A stretch of DNA of 64,000 nucleotides from Sporocytophaga myxococcoides (lineage in GTDB: Bacteria; Bacteroidota; Bacteroidia; Cytophagales; Cytophagaceae): contig NZ_BBLT01000007.1 in the NCBI RefSeq assembly GCF_000775915.1, positions 1 through 64,000 on the forward strand, written 5' to 3'. The notes under the pieces were generated by a model, which was not told the DNA's origin, did no database searches, and worked only from the letters and a program-made list of their open reading frames with translations. Position numbers and translations under genes: made by a program. Positions 9,622 to 17,308 of this stretch are shown in pieces. The stretch's first letter is position 1, and each line of letters begins with the position of its first letter.

Positions 9622-10960
9622 CACCAGTATAGGTGTAAGGCGTAAGCGTTTTTAATTCCGCCTTCACTGAAGGAGAAACATTTAGCGTTTCAATAAATGC
9701 TTCAAAAATTTCCCGGGTTATTTTCTTGTTTTGTCTGGTCAGGTCTTTTAATGCTTCGTAAGGTTGGGGATATCCTACTCTTCTTAAAATTGTTTGAATC
9801 CCTTCTGCGATAACGACCCAGTTGTTTTCAAGATCTTTATCTATTGCGGCTTTATTTAACTCAATTTTTTCAAGTCCTTTTAATAACGATTTAATAGCAA
9901 TATACATATGAGCAATAGGTACTCCTATATTTCTGAGGACAGTTGAATCAGTCAAATCTCTTTGCAATCTTGATATTGGAAGTTTAGACGAAAGATGCTC
10001 AAATATGGCATTAGCAATACCAAGGTTACCTTCAGAATTTTCAAAATCTATAGGGTTGACTTTATGAGGCATAGCAGAAGAACCAATTTCACCTTCCTTT
10101 ATTTTCTGCTTAAAGTATTCCATAGAAATGTATTGCCACATATCTCTGTCAAGATCTATCAGAATTGTATTGATTCTTTTCAAATTGTCAAACAGTGCAG
10201 CAAGATTATCATAGTGTTCTATCTGTGTAGTAAACTGACTTCTGTGTAAGCCTAACTGAGTGTTCAGAAATTCATTTGCAAATTCTATCCAGTCAATTTC
10301 CGGATAGGCAGAAAAATGAGCATTAAAGTTTCCTGTTGCTCCTCCAAATTTTGCGGAATAAGGGACGTTTTTTAAGAGCTCAAGTTGATTGTTTATTCTT
10401 TCAACAAAAACCATTAACTCTTTCCCAAGTGTGGTTGGTGAAGCAGGCTGACCGTGCGTTTTGGCAAGCATTGCTATCCCTTTCCATTCTTTTGCAATTC
10501 CAATTAAGGCATTCTGAAGCAAGTAAACCAAAGGTAAAATCTCTTCCTGAACAGAATCTTTTAGCAACATTGGAATTGCTGTGTTATTGATATCCTGAGA
10601 AGTTAATCCGAAGTGAATGAATTCGCTGTATTGAGCAATATTTAAATTATCAAATGCAGCTTTTATAAAATATTCAACAGCTTTGACATCATGGTTGGTT
10701 TTCTTTTCTATTTCCTTGATTTCCTGTGCCTGCTTTTCAGTAAAGTTTAAATAAATATTCCTTAAAGATGGGTATAAGCTTTTACTAAAGGATTCAAGTC
10801 CTGGAAGGGGTAATTCTGCCAGCGCAATAAAATATTCAATTTCAACTTGAATCCTGTATTTGATTAGGCCAAATTCTGAATAATAAGGAGCTAGATTTTT
10901 AACCTGATTCCTGTATCTGCCGTCAATAGGCGAGATCGCTGTCAATGCGTTTAATTCCAT
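9605..10960 (-). CDS. purB: Adenylosuccinate lyase
   Basis: The 451-residue protein carries the fumarase/aspartase superfamily signature GSSAMPHKVNPIDFENSEGN and the conserved KTHGQPASPTTLGKE and FIHFGLTSQDINNTA motifs. PurB splits SAICAR to AICAR and adenylosuccinate to AMP, each with release of fumarate, and acts as a cytoplasmic homotetramer. The N-terminus (LTAISPIDGRYR) matches the E. coli-type long PurB, and the length is usual for that subgroup. The gene is alone on its strand. Its 3' end overlaps the convergent glycosidase gene by 17 bases and is followed by the hairpin at 9554-9598. Confidence 0.95.
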   Translation of the reverse strand: MELNALTAISPIDGRYRNQVKNLAPYYSEFGLIKYRIQVEIEYFIALAELPLPGLESFSKSLYPSLRNIYLNFTEKQAQEIKEIEKKTNHDVKAVEYFIKAAFDNLNIAQYSEFIHFGLTSQDINNTAIPMLLKDSVQEEILPLVYLLQNALIGIAKEWKGIAMLAKTHGQPASPTTLGKELMVFVERINNQLELLKNVPYSAKFGGATGNFNAHFSAYPEIDWIEFANEFLNTQLGLHRSQFTTQIEHYDNLAALFDNLKRINTILIDLDRDMWQYISMEYFKQKIKEGEIGSSAMPHKVNPIDFENSEGNLGIANAIFEHLSSKLPISRLQRDLTDSTVLRNIGVPIAHMYIAIKSLLKGLEKIELNKAAIDKDLENNWVVIAEGIQTILRRVGYPQPYEALKDLTRQNKKITREIFEAFIETLNVSPSVKAELKTLTPYTYTGVKFEY

Positions 10961-11107
10961 TTTTTCAAAATAAACAGCAAAGATAAAAATAATAACCTTT
11001 TATCCCGAAAAAAAATATTTTTTGTCTTAATGTTTTGATTAACAGGTTTTATGCATTGGCTGAGAAGTTCAGAATTGCTTCAGAATTTTTAAGTTACTTT
11101 GAAATAC

Positions 11108-11174
11108 AATAAGCCAGTGGCTTATCCCACCAATACCCTCTATAAAGCCGGCATCCCTCTATGCCGGCTTTTTT
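11108..11174 (+). ncRNA. Candidate small RNA with two hairpins
   Basis: In the 440-base gap between purB and the CDF gene no protein is encoded. A possible promoter (TTG at 11075-11077, 16 bases, TTACTTTG at 11094-11101, one mismatch to TAnnTTTG) is followed by a perfect 7-bp hairpin (11109-11115 with 11119-11125). An 11-bp terminator hairpin comes next. The would-be transcript is about 65-70 nt and has no reading frame. I do not recognise a known RNA family, and expression is inference. Confidence 0.35.
11144..11174 (+). terminator. Strong intrinsic terminator with no upstream gene
   Basis: 11144-11154 pairs perfectly with 11161-11171 (11 bp, GC-rich centre, 6-base loop) and runs into T at 11169-11174. 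The only plus-strand transcript it could end is the candidate small RNA that precedes it; purB runs away from it on the other strand. Confidence 0.8.
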
Positions 11175-11209
11175 AAAGTTGTAAGTATTAAGTTAAAAGT
11201 TGTAAGTTT
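11175..11209 (+). repeat. 7-bp-period repeat array (five WAAGTNN units)
   Basis: Five heptamers in exact register (AAAGTTG, TAAGTAT, TAAGTTA, AAAGTTG, TAAGTTT) begin at the last base of the T run of the preceding terminator. A facing array at 11348-11403 carries three of these units in the same order on the opposite strand, giving a 21-bp identical inverted segment. Between the arrays (11210-11347) I see nothing else. Confidence 0.85.
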
Positions 11210-11347
11210 TCAAAAAAAGCTTTACCACTGACCATCATTAGGCCAGGAAGTTATATTCTTCCTATTTACTCTAAAGTTGAATATTATAAACAACCCTGAA
11301 GACCTGAAGCCCAGTTTGTATTTTCCTGACAGTTGATGTTAATGCAC

Positions 11348-11403
11348 AAACTTTCAACTTTCAACTTTCAACTTTTAACTTAATACTTACGACTTACTAC
11401 TTA
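11348..11403 (-). repeat. 7-bp-period repeat array starting in a stop codon
   Basis: Read on the minus strand there are eight heptamers in perfect register, all fitting WAAGTNN (TAAGTAG, TAAGTCG, TAAGTAT, TAAGTTA, three AAAGTTG, AAAGTTT). The first unit begins with the TAA stop codon of the CDF transporter gene (11401-11403). Similar arrays adjoin stop codons at 28374 and 36448. Confidence 0.85.
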
Positions 11404-12285
11404 TTCCGCTGGTTCGATATGAATAAGCACGTCTTTAATTTTAGGAAGGTCTTTTAATAGTTGATTTTTAACATCGTGGGCAAGTTTGTGGCCTTCTTTT
11501 ACAGAAATGTCTGCATTAACCATTACATGTAGATCTACATAAAAGTCAAATCCCATTTTTCTTACAAGACATTTATCTAGCTGAACTACCCCGGGTACTT
11601 TTCTTGCAATGTCCTTTACTTGCTGAGCTATGGAAGGGTCAGGGGCAACATCCATCAATTCATTCATAGCAGATCTCATAATTGTCCAGGCATTATAAAT
11701 AACTAAAGCAGAAGCAGCAAGAGCAGCCCAGTCATCAGCACTTTCATATCCTTCTCCCCCAATGATAGCGATTGCAATACCAAAGAAAGCAGCCAAGGAA
11801 GATAAAGCATCACTTCTATGATGCCATGCCTCTGCTTTCATAGCTGAGCTTTGGTGTGTTTCTCCCGCTTTACTGACAAATCGAAATAAAATTTCTTTTA
11901 TGAATATAATAGCACCCAGTAAAATCAATGTAAATGGAGCAGGAGGTTTATGAGGAGTACGAATATTCTGGATACTTTCTGTGATTATAAATATTGCTGC
12001 TGCATAAAGTAAAAATGTAAGAGCAATTGAGGCAATTGGTTCAGCCTTTCCATGTCCGTAAGGGTGATTTTCATCCCGTTCTTTAACTGAAACTTTTAAT
12101 CCTATGAAAAGAATTACAGAGCTGATCACATCAGAAAAAGATTCAATAGAATCGGCAATCAATGCGAAAGAATTTCCAAATATACCCGTTAAAAGTTTAA
12201 GAAGACCCAAAAAAAGGTTAGAAAAGAGACTTCCAATAATGATTTTTTGACCAGGTACAGAAGTTTTTTTTGAGACTTCGATCAT
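11401..12285 (-). CDS. Cation diffusion facilitator (CDF) metal transporter
   Basis: This 294-residue inner-membrane protein belongs to the CDF family, which exports Zn2+, Fe2+, Mn2+ or Co2+ by exchange with protons. It has about five to six hydrophobic segments in residues 10-205. The transmembrane metal site is visible as ADSIESFSDVISS, followed by the typical HPYGHGKAEPIAS loop and HRSDALSS. The C-terminal cytoplasmic domain (about 210-290) has the ferredoxin-like DFYVDLHVMVN and the late HIEP. It lacks the His-rich tail of the second CDF at 21915, so metal preference may differ. Its stop codon is the first unit of a repeat array. Confidence 0.9.
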   Translation of the reverse strand: MIEVSKKTSVPGQKIIIGSLFSNLFLGLLKLLTGIFGNSFALIADSIESFSDVISSVILFIGLKVSVKERDENHPYGHGKAEPIASIALTFLLYAAAIFIITESIQNIRTPHKPPAPFTLILLGAIIFIKEILFRFVSKAGETHQSSAMKAEAWHHRSDALSSLAAFFGIAIAIIGGEGYESADDWAALAASALVIYNAWTIMRSAMNELMDVAPDPSIAQQVKDIARKVPGVVQLDKCLVRKMGFDFYVDLHVMVNADISVKEGHKLAHDVKNQLLKDLPKIKDVLIHIEPAE

Positions 12286-12433
12286 TCTATGTATTTTTCT
12301 TTAAAATTAGGAAATGAATGTAAAGGTAATTATTAACTGTTCTTGCCGCAGAACTTTTATTTGCCACTTTCAATAAAATCTTTCAAACCTTTTAACCACA
12401 AAACAATTATTTATACTACTTTTTTAAAATTGT

Positions 12434-12847
12434 ATGAAAAAAATTAATTGCATATTGCTAATTGATGACGATGAGATTAGCAATTTTATCAATGAAACTT
12501 TATTGAAAAGAATGGGAGTAGCGAGCGAAATTAAAGTGGTAAAAAACGGTATAGATGGATTAAAATTTATTACCATCTATGATGAAAATGGCATTTGTCC
12601 GGAACTTATTTTATTAGATCTTAATATGCCTGTAATTGATGGATATGAGTTTCTGGAATCTTTTGATAAGTTAATTTTTGAGAATAAAAATAATGTTAAA
12701 ATAGTTGTTCTTTCTTCATCGAACAACCCGAGGGACGAAGAGCGATTAAAAAAAGAGTTTGGTATAACCAATTATTTCGTTAAGCCCCTTACAGAAGAGA
12801 AAGTGCTGAGTATATTAAACTTAAAACCAGCAACTTCATACAACTAA
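12434..12847 (+). CDS. Stand-alone response regulator receiver domain
   Basis: The 137-residue protein is a single CheY-like receiver with no output domain. The acidic pocket is Asp11-Asp12, the phospho-acceptor is Asp62 in LLDLNMPVIDG, the Thr/Ser switch is in VVLSSS, and the conserved Lys117 is in FVKP. It resembles the small Rcp1-type receivers common in Bacteroidota that relay phosphate from hybrid or phytochrome-like kinases. No kinase is encoded nearby, so the partner is unknown. The gene starts about 150 bases from the divergent CDF gene. Confidence 0.9.
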   Translation: MKKINCILLIDDDEISNFINETLLKRMGVASEIKVVKNGIDGLKFITIYDENGICPELILLDLNMPVIDGYEFLESFDKLIFENKNNVKIVVLSSSNNPRDEERLKKEFGITNYFVKPLTEEKVLSILNLKPATSYN

Positions 12848-12954
12848 TTTCTTTCCGCATATATTCTCAAATAAAGGTTTGCCTTAACTGAAACATAATG
12901 ATGAAAAAAATGCTTATTTATATAATCAGATGTTCCATTAAAAACATTAAAGTT

Positions 12955-13440
12955 ATGGCTAGACCTAGTTTAAGATTAATCGAAGCCCTTAGGACTGCAG
13001 CAAAACAGATTGGAAATAAAACCAACTATAACTGGAAAGATATTGGATCATGCAACTGTGGTAATTTAGCTCAGGTTCTCACAGGCTTAGATAAAAAGCA
13101 AATCACGAAGTTTGGCATAAAGAAGCACGGTGACTGGGACATGCTATCTCGTTTATTCAGAAAAGAAAGTGGTTATGAAATTGATGAAGTCATAGCCGTA
13201 ATGCTAGATGCTGGTCTTATTCTGGATGATTTTGCAAATCTGGAAAATCTTACAGACAGAAGGATATTGATGAGAATGGGAGAGAATGTTTATCTTAAAA
13301 GAGACAAAAGAGAAGATGTAATTTTATATCTGAACACCTGGGCTTCTATATTGGAAGAAGAGCTTCTAAAAGAGATTAATATTCATGACGCAGAAAGCGT
13401 TTTATCCGAAGGGGAGAAGGAGAAAGAATTAACAGAGTAG
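12955..13440 (+). CDS. Conserved hypothetical protein with SCNCGNLAQ motif
   Basis: I know this as an unnamed family in Bacteroidota but no function. I place the start at ATG 12955 (MARPSLRLIEALR), giving 161 residues. An in-frame ATG at 12898 would add a hydrophobic stretch that relatives, as I recall, lack. The protein is soluble and mostly helical, and contains one Cys-rich patch (GSCNCGNLAQVLTGL) that could bind a metal. The C-terminus is acidic and Lys-rich. It lies between a lone receiver and a YihY gene without clear functional links. A perfect terminator hairpin overlaps its stop codon. Confidence 0.6.
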   Translation: MARPSLRLIEALRTAAKQIGNKTNYNWKDIGSCNCGNLAQVLTGLDKKQITKFGIKKHGDWDMLSRLFRKESGYEIDEVIAVMLDAGLILDDFANLENLTDRRILMRMGENVYLKRDKREDVILYLNTWASILEEELLKEINIHDAESVLSEGEKEKELTE

Positions 13441-13461
13441 GAAATGCTTCCTACTCTTTTT
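13434..13461 (+). terminator. Terminator overlapping a stop codon
   Basis: 13434-13443 pairs perfectly with 13448-13457 (10 bp, loop ATGC) and is followed by TTTTCTT. The TAG stop of the preceding gene (13438-13440) lies within the left arm. Confidence 0.85.
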
Positions 13462-13525
13462 CTTCTAATATAAGTCATTTTTGTGGTAGAATTTTTTTAA
13501 TTTTCTTGCCTTTAAAAAATCCCTG

Positions 13526-14446
13526 ATGAAGTTAAAAAAAGTTGCCAAAGATATTGTATATCTTCTTTCGCAAACCTATAAAGAATGGATAAAAGATGAT
13601 CCTTTTGAAATGAGTGCATCCGTTGCTTATTATGCTATTCTCTCATTACCAGCTTTATTACTTATTGTTATTAATACTGCTGGAGTTATTTTTGGTAAAG
13701 ATGCAGTTGAAGGTAAAATTGCTTTTGAACTCGGTAAAATACTTGGATATGAGGCCGGAAGCATCATTCAGGGAATAGTTGCAAATGCAAGCTTGAAAAC
13801 AAGTTCGAGATTTACAGCTTTTGTAGGCTTGGGTACTTTGATTTTTGGAGCTACAGGAGTATTTATCGCACTTCAGAAATCGATTAATAAGGTGTGGGAA
13901 GTAAGGGTTAATCCTAAAAGTGGAATATTAAAATATATCATGAGCAGGATTACTTCTTTTGCCATCATAATTTTTATTGGTGTGCTGATGTTTGCTTTTA
14001 TATTGATTACCACAGCACTCAATGCTCTTAGTACCTGGCTTAATCAGCATTTACCTGATTATATAGTTTCCTGGTTTTTTATAATAAATTTCCTGGTATC
14101 ATTCGGGATCATTACTTTATTGTTTGCTATTATTTACAAATATTTGCCAGATGTAAAAATAGCCTGGGGAAGTGTATGGTTTGGAGCTGCGCTAACATCT
14201 TTCCTCTTTGTTATTGGAAAGCTTGCCATGGGCTTTTATTTTGTTCATATGAACCCTGCTTCAGCCTATGGTGCTGCAGGATCTTTAATATTAATTATGA
14301 TCTGGGTTTCTTATTCTTCACTCATCTTATTTTTTGGTGCTGAGTTTACTCATGTTTATGCAAAAAAATATGGATATTCTATTAAGTATTCCAAATATGC
14401 GATGAAGATGGAAGATTTCTACAGAGAAAAATACAGTAAATCCTAA
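13526..14446 (+). CDS. YihY/BrkB family inner-membrane protein
   Basis: The 306-residue protein belongs to the YihY/BrkB family, sometimes mislabelled ribonuclease BN. It has the family motifs DDPFEMSASVAYYAILSLPA at the N-terminus, FGATGVFIALQKSINKVWEV, and SAYGAAGSLILIMIWVSYS near the C-terminus. Six hydrophobic helices are apparent. The molecular function of the family is not settled, though transport or membrane homeostasis has been proposed. The last four bases overlap the convergent PAP2 gene, and no terminator is visible between them. Confidence 0.85.
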   Translation: MKLKKVAKDIVYLLSQTYKEWIKDDPFEMSASVAYYAILSLPALLLIVINTAGVIFGKDAVEGKIAFELGKILGYEAGSIIQGIVANASLKTSSRFTAFVGLGTLIFGATGVFIALQKSINKVWEVRVNPKSGILKYIMSRITSFAIIIFIGVLMFAFILITTALNALSTWLNQHLPDYIVSWFFIINFLVSFGIITLLFAIIYKYLPDVKIAWGSVWFGAALTSFLFVIGKLAMGFYFVHMNPASAYGAAGSLILIMIWVSYSSLILFFGAEFTHVYAKKYGYSIKYSKYAMKMEDFYREKYSKS

Positions 14447-15213
14447 AATGTAAGCTGATAAGATACTCCCATGGCACCATTATAATAAGTAGGTATAAGG
14501 CATTGCGTTTTTCTACCCCACCTGTTTTGATGGGTAAGGTATGCTATTTGAGCTGAAAGAATTCCAAATCCTGCGCCAGCAAGGACATCGGACAACCAAT
14601 GTTTATTGTTTGCCATTCGAAAAAAGCCAACAGCTGTTGCTATCGTATAAGCACCAACTCCATACCATTGACTTTTGTATCTGAATTCTTTATGAACAAT
14701 AGTTGCTGCTGCGAAAGCCTGTGCTGTATGTCCGGAAGGAAATGATTTGAAATCAGAACTGTCAGGGCGCTGAATATGAGTTATATATTTTACGGAAAAA
14801 GTTAAGGCATTTACTATTATCTCTGTCTTTACAATAAGTAAAGCTGTATTTATGAAATCGTTCTGACATTTAACCTTTAAAAGATTCAATGCTACGAGTT
14901 GAGCATATGGTGCAAAAATCAGATAATCATCAACTCTTGTCCGAAATGAGGGGAATAACTTTTGCATGTCATTCCTTGCATCGTAACTGCTATAAATTCC
15001 ATGATTCTGAATTGTAGAAACTCCAAGACCTATAAGAATTGTAGGAGCTATAGCTGCTTTAAATACTCTTGATTTGTACCACTTTTTATTTTGATGGTCT
15101 TTGATTTCATTTATTTTGGTAATTTCTGGGTTTATGCTGTCATTTGTCTGACAAATTCCCGTTTGTAATTGAATTGTGAAAATAAAAATCAACAAAAAGT
15201 TCAATTGTTTCAT
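14443..15213 (-). CDS. PAP2 family phosphatase, secreted or membrane-bound
   Basis: The protein carries the three acid-phosphatase motifs of the PAP2 superfamily: KYITHIQRP (KxxxxxxRP), FPSGHT (PSGH) and NNKHWLSDVLAG (SRxxxxxHxxxD-like, with N in place of the first Ser/Arg pair). Members dephosphorylate phosphatidate, undecaprenyl diphosphate or other lipid phosphates at the periplasmic face. I choose ATG 15213 because GGAGG (plus-strand 15222-15226) stands 8 bases upstream; the resulting 256-residue protein begins with a clear signal sequence (MKQLNFLLIFIF). A TTG 15 bases earlier overlaps the ribosome site. It is convergent with, and overlaps by four bases, the YihY gene. Confidence 0.85.
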   Translation of the reverse strand: MKQLNFLLIFIFTIQLQTGICQTNDSINPEITKINEIKDHQNKKWYKSRVFKAAIAPTILIGLGVSTIQNHGIYSSYDARNDMQKLFPSFRTRVDDYLIFAPYAQLVALNLLKVKCQNDFINTALLIVKTEIIVNALTFSVKYITHIQRPDSSDFKSFPSGHTAQAFAAATIVHKEFRYKSQWYGVGAYTIATAVGFFRMANNKHWLSDVLAGAGFGILSAQIAYLTHQNRWGRKTQCLIPTYYNGAMGVSYQLTF

Positions 15214-15221
15214 CGACAGGT

Positions 15222-15226
15222 CCTCC
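15222..15226 (-). promoter_or_regulatory. Shine-Dalgarno site deciding the PAP2 start
   Basis: The minus strand reads GGAGG 8 bases before ATG 15213. Strong Shine-Dalgarno sequences are rare in this window, so it fixes the start against the upstream in-frame TTG. Confidence 0.7.
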
Positions 15227-15333
15227 AAATTTTGTTGGCTAATTACTTTAAAGAACCTTTATATCAAAAAAATGTTAAAGCGATATTTTTAAAAATCTTT
15301 TAAAGATCAAAAAAATCAACAGTTTAATTTTAG

Positions 15334-15780
15334 CTAAGCATCTGAATATTCTTGCTCAAGTAAAGTCAACTCTTTGTAGTTTTTTTCAATTAAAAAATAT
15401 TGTCCGGATATTAGGTTTTTCAGGTCTGATGGAAGGTTTAAGCCAAGTATTTCCTGATATGCTTTTAAAGTATTTTTTTCAACTTTTATAGCTTCCTGAA
15501 AAATAGTATTTAAACTAGTGCCTGTTATATTATCTTTCAACTTTATCCAGAACCTTTTGGAATCACTTGAAAAGCTGGTGCCCGCTTCTTCCGCAGTTTC
15601 ATCTGAATATTTTAAAAGTTCTTTCTGAAGAACCTTGCTTTGGCTACAGTTTGTGCTCGAAATGTTTTGGAAAGCATTATTTTCAGTCATTCCAATTAGT
15701 TCCTTAAAAAAGGAAAAGCGATCATTTAAAGTTCTTATTAAAGAATTGACTCCTGAAACCAGCTCAAATGTTTCTTTCAT
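15334..15780 (-). CDS. DUF2383/PA2169-type four-helix protein
   Basis: The 148-residue protein is a predicted helical bundle resembling the PA2169 (DUF2383) ferritin-like family. It shows an N-terminal helix with repeated acidic and amide residues and a central loop rich in Thr and Ser (EEAGTSFSSDSKRFWIKLKDNI). A last pair of helices includes FQEAIKVEKNTLKAYQEIL, which matches the family's ECERGED..ALKAYKEAL segment. No role is firmly known; such genes are often found with general stress genes. Identification rests on motif similarity, not a search. Confidence 0.6.
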   Translation of the reverse strand: MKETFELVSGVNSLIRTLNDRFSFFKELIGMTENNAFQNISSTNCSQSKVLQKELLKYSDETAEEAGTSFSSDSKRFWIKLKDNITGTSLNTIFQEAIKVEKNTLKAYQEILGLNLPSDLKNLISGQYFLIEKNYKELTLLEQEYSDA

Positions 15781-15942
15781 TGTTGTATCAACATTACATA
15801 TAATTTATAAGAAACAGTTTAGAAATCATCTTTGTTCTATTTTTGCCACTTCTTAAATTCTGATATGGTAGCAAAGGAATAATAGTAGTAAGTGATATTA
15901 ATTTATAATAATTATTGTTCTATTAAAAAGAGAGGACAGACT

Positions 15943-16344
15943 ATGAATCTTTTGGAAAACAGAGAACTACTAAGGGGGTTGTTAAAGCAGACAGATTACC
16001 TTAATACTGCAAATGGAGGAACTAGCATGACATCTTTTGAATTCAGCAGGACTGATTTTAATTTTGTTATTACCATAAAGGCTCCTTCTATGTCTGCAGA
16101 AGCATTTCATATTATGCTTGATTTTAATCAGTTAACAGTATACACAGTGCTACAAGGGTTCGATGATTTTGAAGATGATGACCTGGTTAAGATGCCTTTA
16201 TTTATAAGGACTTTTGAGGTACCCTCATTTATAGACATCGAAAATATTGAAGCTGTTTATGAAAATGAAGAATTAAATATTCTTCTTCCTTTCAAATCAC
16301 CCCAGGAAAATGCGCATAGAATGATTGACATTAAGTTCAGATAA
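15943..16344 (+). CDS. Hsp20/alpha-crystallin-like small chaperone
   Basis: I start this protein at ATG 15943 (133 residues), preceded by AGAGGA about 7 bases upstream. An in-frame upstream ATG would add 17 residues of non-coding-looking sequence. The beta-rich body (TDFNFVITIKAPSMS, FHIMLDFNQLTVYTVL, LFIRTFEVPSFIDIENIEAVY, ENEELNILLPF) follows the strand order of an alpha-crystallin domain, including the late ENGxLxIxLP-like motif. The usual C-terminal I-x-I is not obvious. Small heat-shock proteins hold unfolding proteins in the cytoplasm. It is divergent from the DUF2383 gene, also a likely stress gene. Confidence 0.65.
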   Translation: MNLLENRELLRGLLKQTDYLNTANGGTSMTSFEFSRTDFNFVITIKAPSMSAEAFHIMLDFNQLTVYTVLQGFDDFEDDDLVKMPLFIRTFEVPSFIDIENIEAVYENEELNILLPFKSPQENAHRMIDIKFR

Positions 16345-16378
16345 AATGAGGCTGGAAGTACACCAGCCTCATTTTTAT
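16345..16378 (+). terminator. Intrinsic terminator after the Hsp20-like gene
   Basis: 16345-16355 pairs perfectly with 16363-16373 (11 bp, 7-base loop) and runs into TTTTTATT. It starts at the base after the stop codon. Confidence 0.9.
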
Positions 16379-16499
16379 TATCTAATTATTCCTCTTTAAT
16401 GAACTTTTTGATTAATAATTTGGAAGTTTTTTTTAATATGGAACAAACTGGCCCTCCAATTCTTAAATTTCTTAAATATATTTACTTGACTCTAAGTGT

Positions 16500-17018
16500 A
16501 TGATAAAAGAAAAGATTGAAATTGTAAAAGGAGATATAACAAAAATAGAAGTCGATGCTATTGTAAATGCCGCCAATTCATCACTACTTGGTGGTGGAGG
16601 TGTAGATGGTGCAATCCATAGGGCCGCCGGAAAAGAACTGCTGCATGAATGCAGGTTGCTACATGGTTGTAAAACAGGTGAGGCTAAAATTACTAAAGGA
16701 TATAATCTGCCTGCAAAGTTTGTCATTCATACAGTAGGACCGGTTTGGAATGGAGGTACTCATAATGAATCAGTATTGCTTGAAAAATGTTTTTCAAATT
16801 CTTTAACTTTAGCCGTTAAGAATAATTGTAGGTCAGTAGCTTTTCCTGCTATAAGTACCGGTATTTACCGGTATCCTTTTGAACAAGCAACTGAAATAGC
16901 AATTAAGACAACAGTTGAATTTCTGAAACAAAACAATTTTCCCGAAAAAGTTATTTTTATATGTTTCAGTGAGGAAATGTTTAATATATACAAGAAAACT
17001 CTTGACGAACTCTTATGA
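16500..17018 (+). CDS. Macro domain protein (ADP-ribose/O-acetyl-ADP-ribose hydrolase type)
   Basis: The 172-residue protein is a single macro domain of the YmdB/MacroD class. It has GDITKIEVDAIVNAANSSLL with the catalytic-loop GGGGVDGAIHRAAG, then GEAKITKGYNLPAKFVIHTV, and the phosphate-loop AFPAISTGIYRYPFEQA. MacroD proteins remove ADP-ribose from acidic residues and deacetylate O-acetyl-ADP-ribose in the cytoplasm. It overlaps the acylphosphatase gene by 4 bases (ATGA), and the photolyase gene follows, so the three are probably one transcript. Confidence 0.9.
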   Translation: MIKEKIEIVKGDITKIEVDAIVNAANSSLLGGGGVDGAIHRAAGKELLHECRLLHGCKTGEAKITKGYNLPAKFVIHTVGPVWNGGTHNESVLLEKCFSNSLTLAVKNNCRSVAFPAISTGIYRYPFEQATEIAIKTTVEFLKQNNFPEKVIFICFSEEMFNIYKKTLDELL

Positions 17019-17284
17019 AAAACTTAAGGATATTAGTATCTGGGAAAGTTCAGGGTGTTTTTTTCAGAGCTTCTGCTCGGTCGGAAGCTAAAGCTCAAAA
17101 TCTGGTGGGATTTGCTAAAAATCTTCCGGATGGAGATGTATTAATAGAAGCAATGGGAGAGGAAGAAAGTCTTGAAAAGTTTTTGAAATGGTGTAGTCGC
17201 GGGCCAATAATGGCACAGGTAAACTCAGTTAAAACAGAAGAAATTCCACTTAGTGATTTTACCTCTTTTGATATTAATTACTAA
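17015..17284 (+). CDS. acyP: Acylphosphatase
   Basis: The 89-residue protein has the family's length and signature: VSGKVQGVFFRASARSEA (phosphate loop with the catalytic Arg) and VGFAKNLPDGDVLIEAMG (catalytic Asn in KNLPDG). Acylphosphatases hydrolyse the carboxyl-phosphate bond of small acyl phosphates. The start overlaps the stop of the macro-domain gene, pointing to coupled translation. A role linked to the macro domain (clearing reactive phosphates or ADP-ribose products) is only suggestive. Confidence 0.95.
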   Translation: MKNLRILVSGKVQGVFFRASARSEAKAQNLVGFAKNLPDGDVLIEAMGEEESLEKFLKWCSRGPIMAQVNSVKTEEIPLSDFTSFDINY

Positions 17285-17308
17285 TTAAAGTGTTTATAAG
17301 CGTATTCA

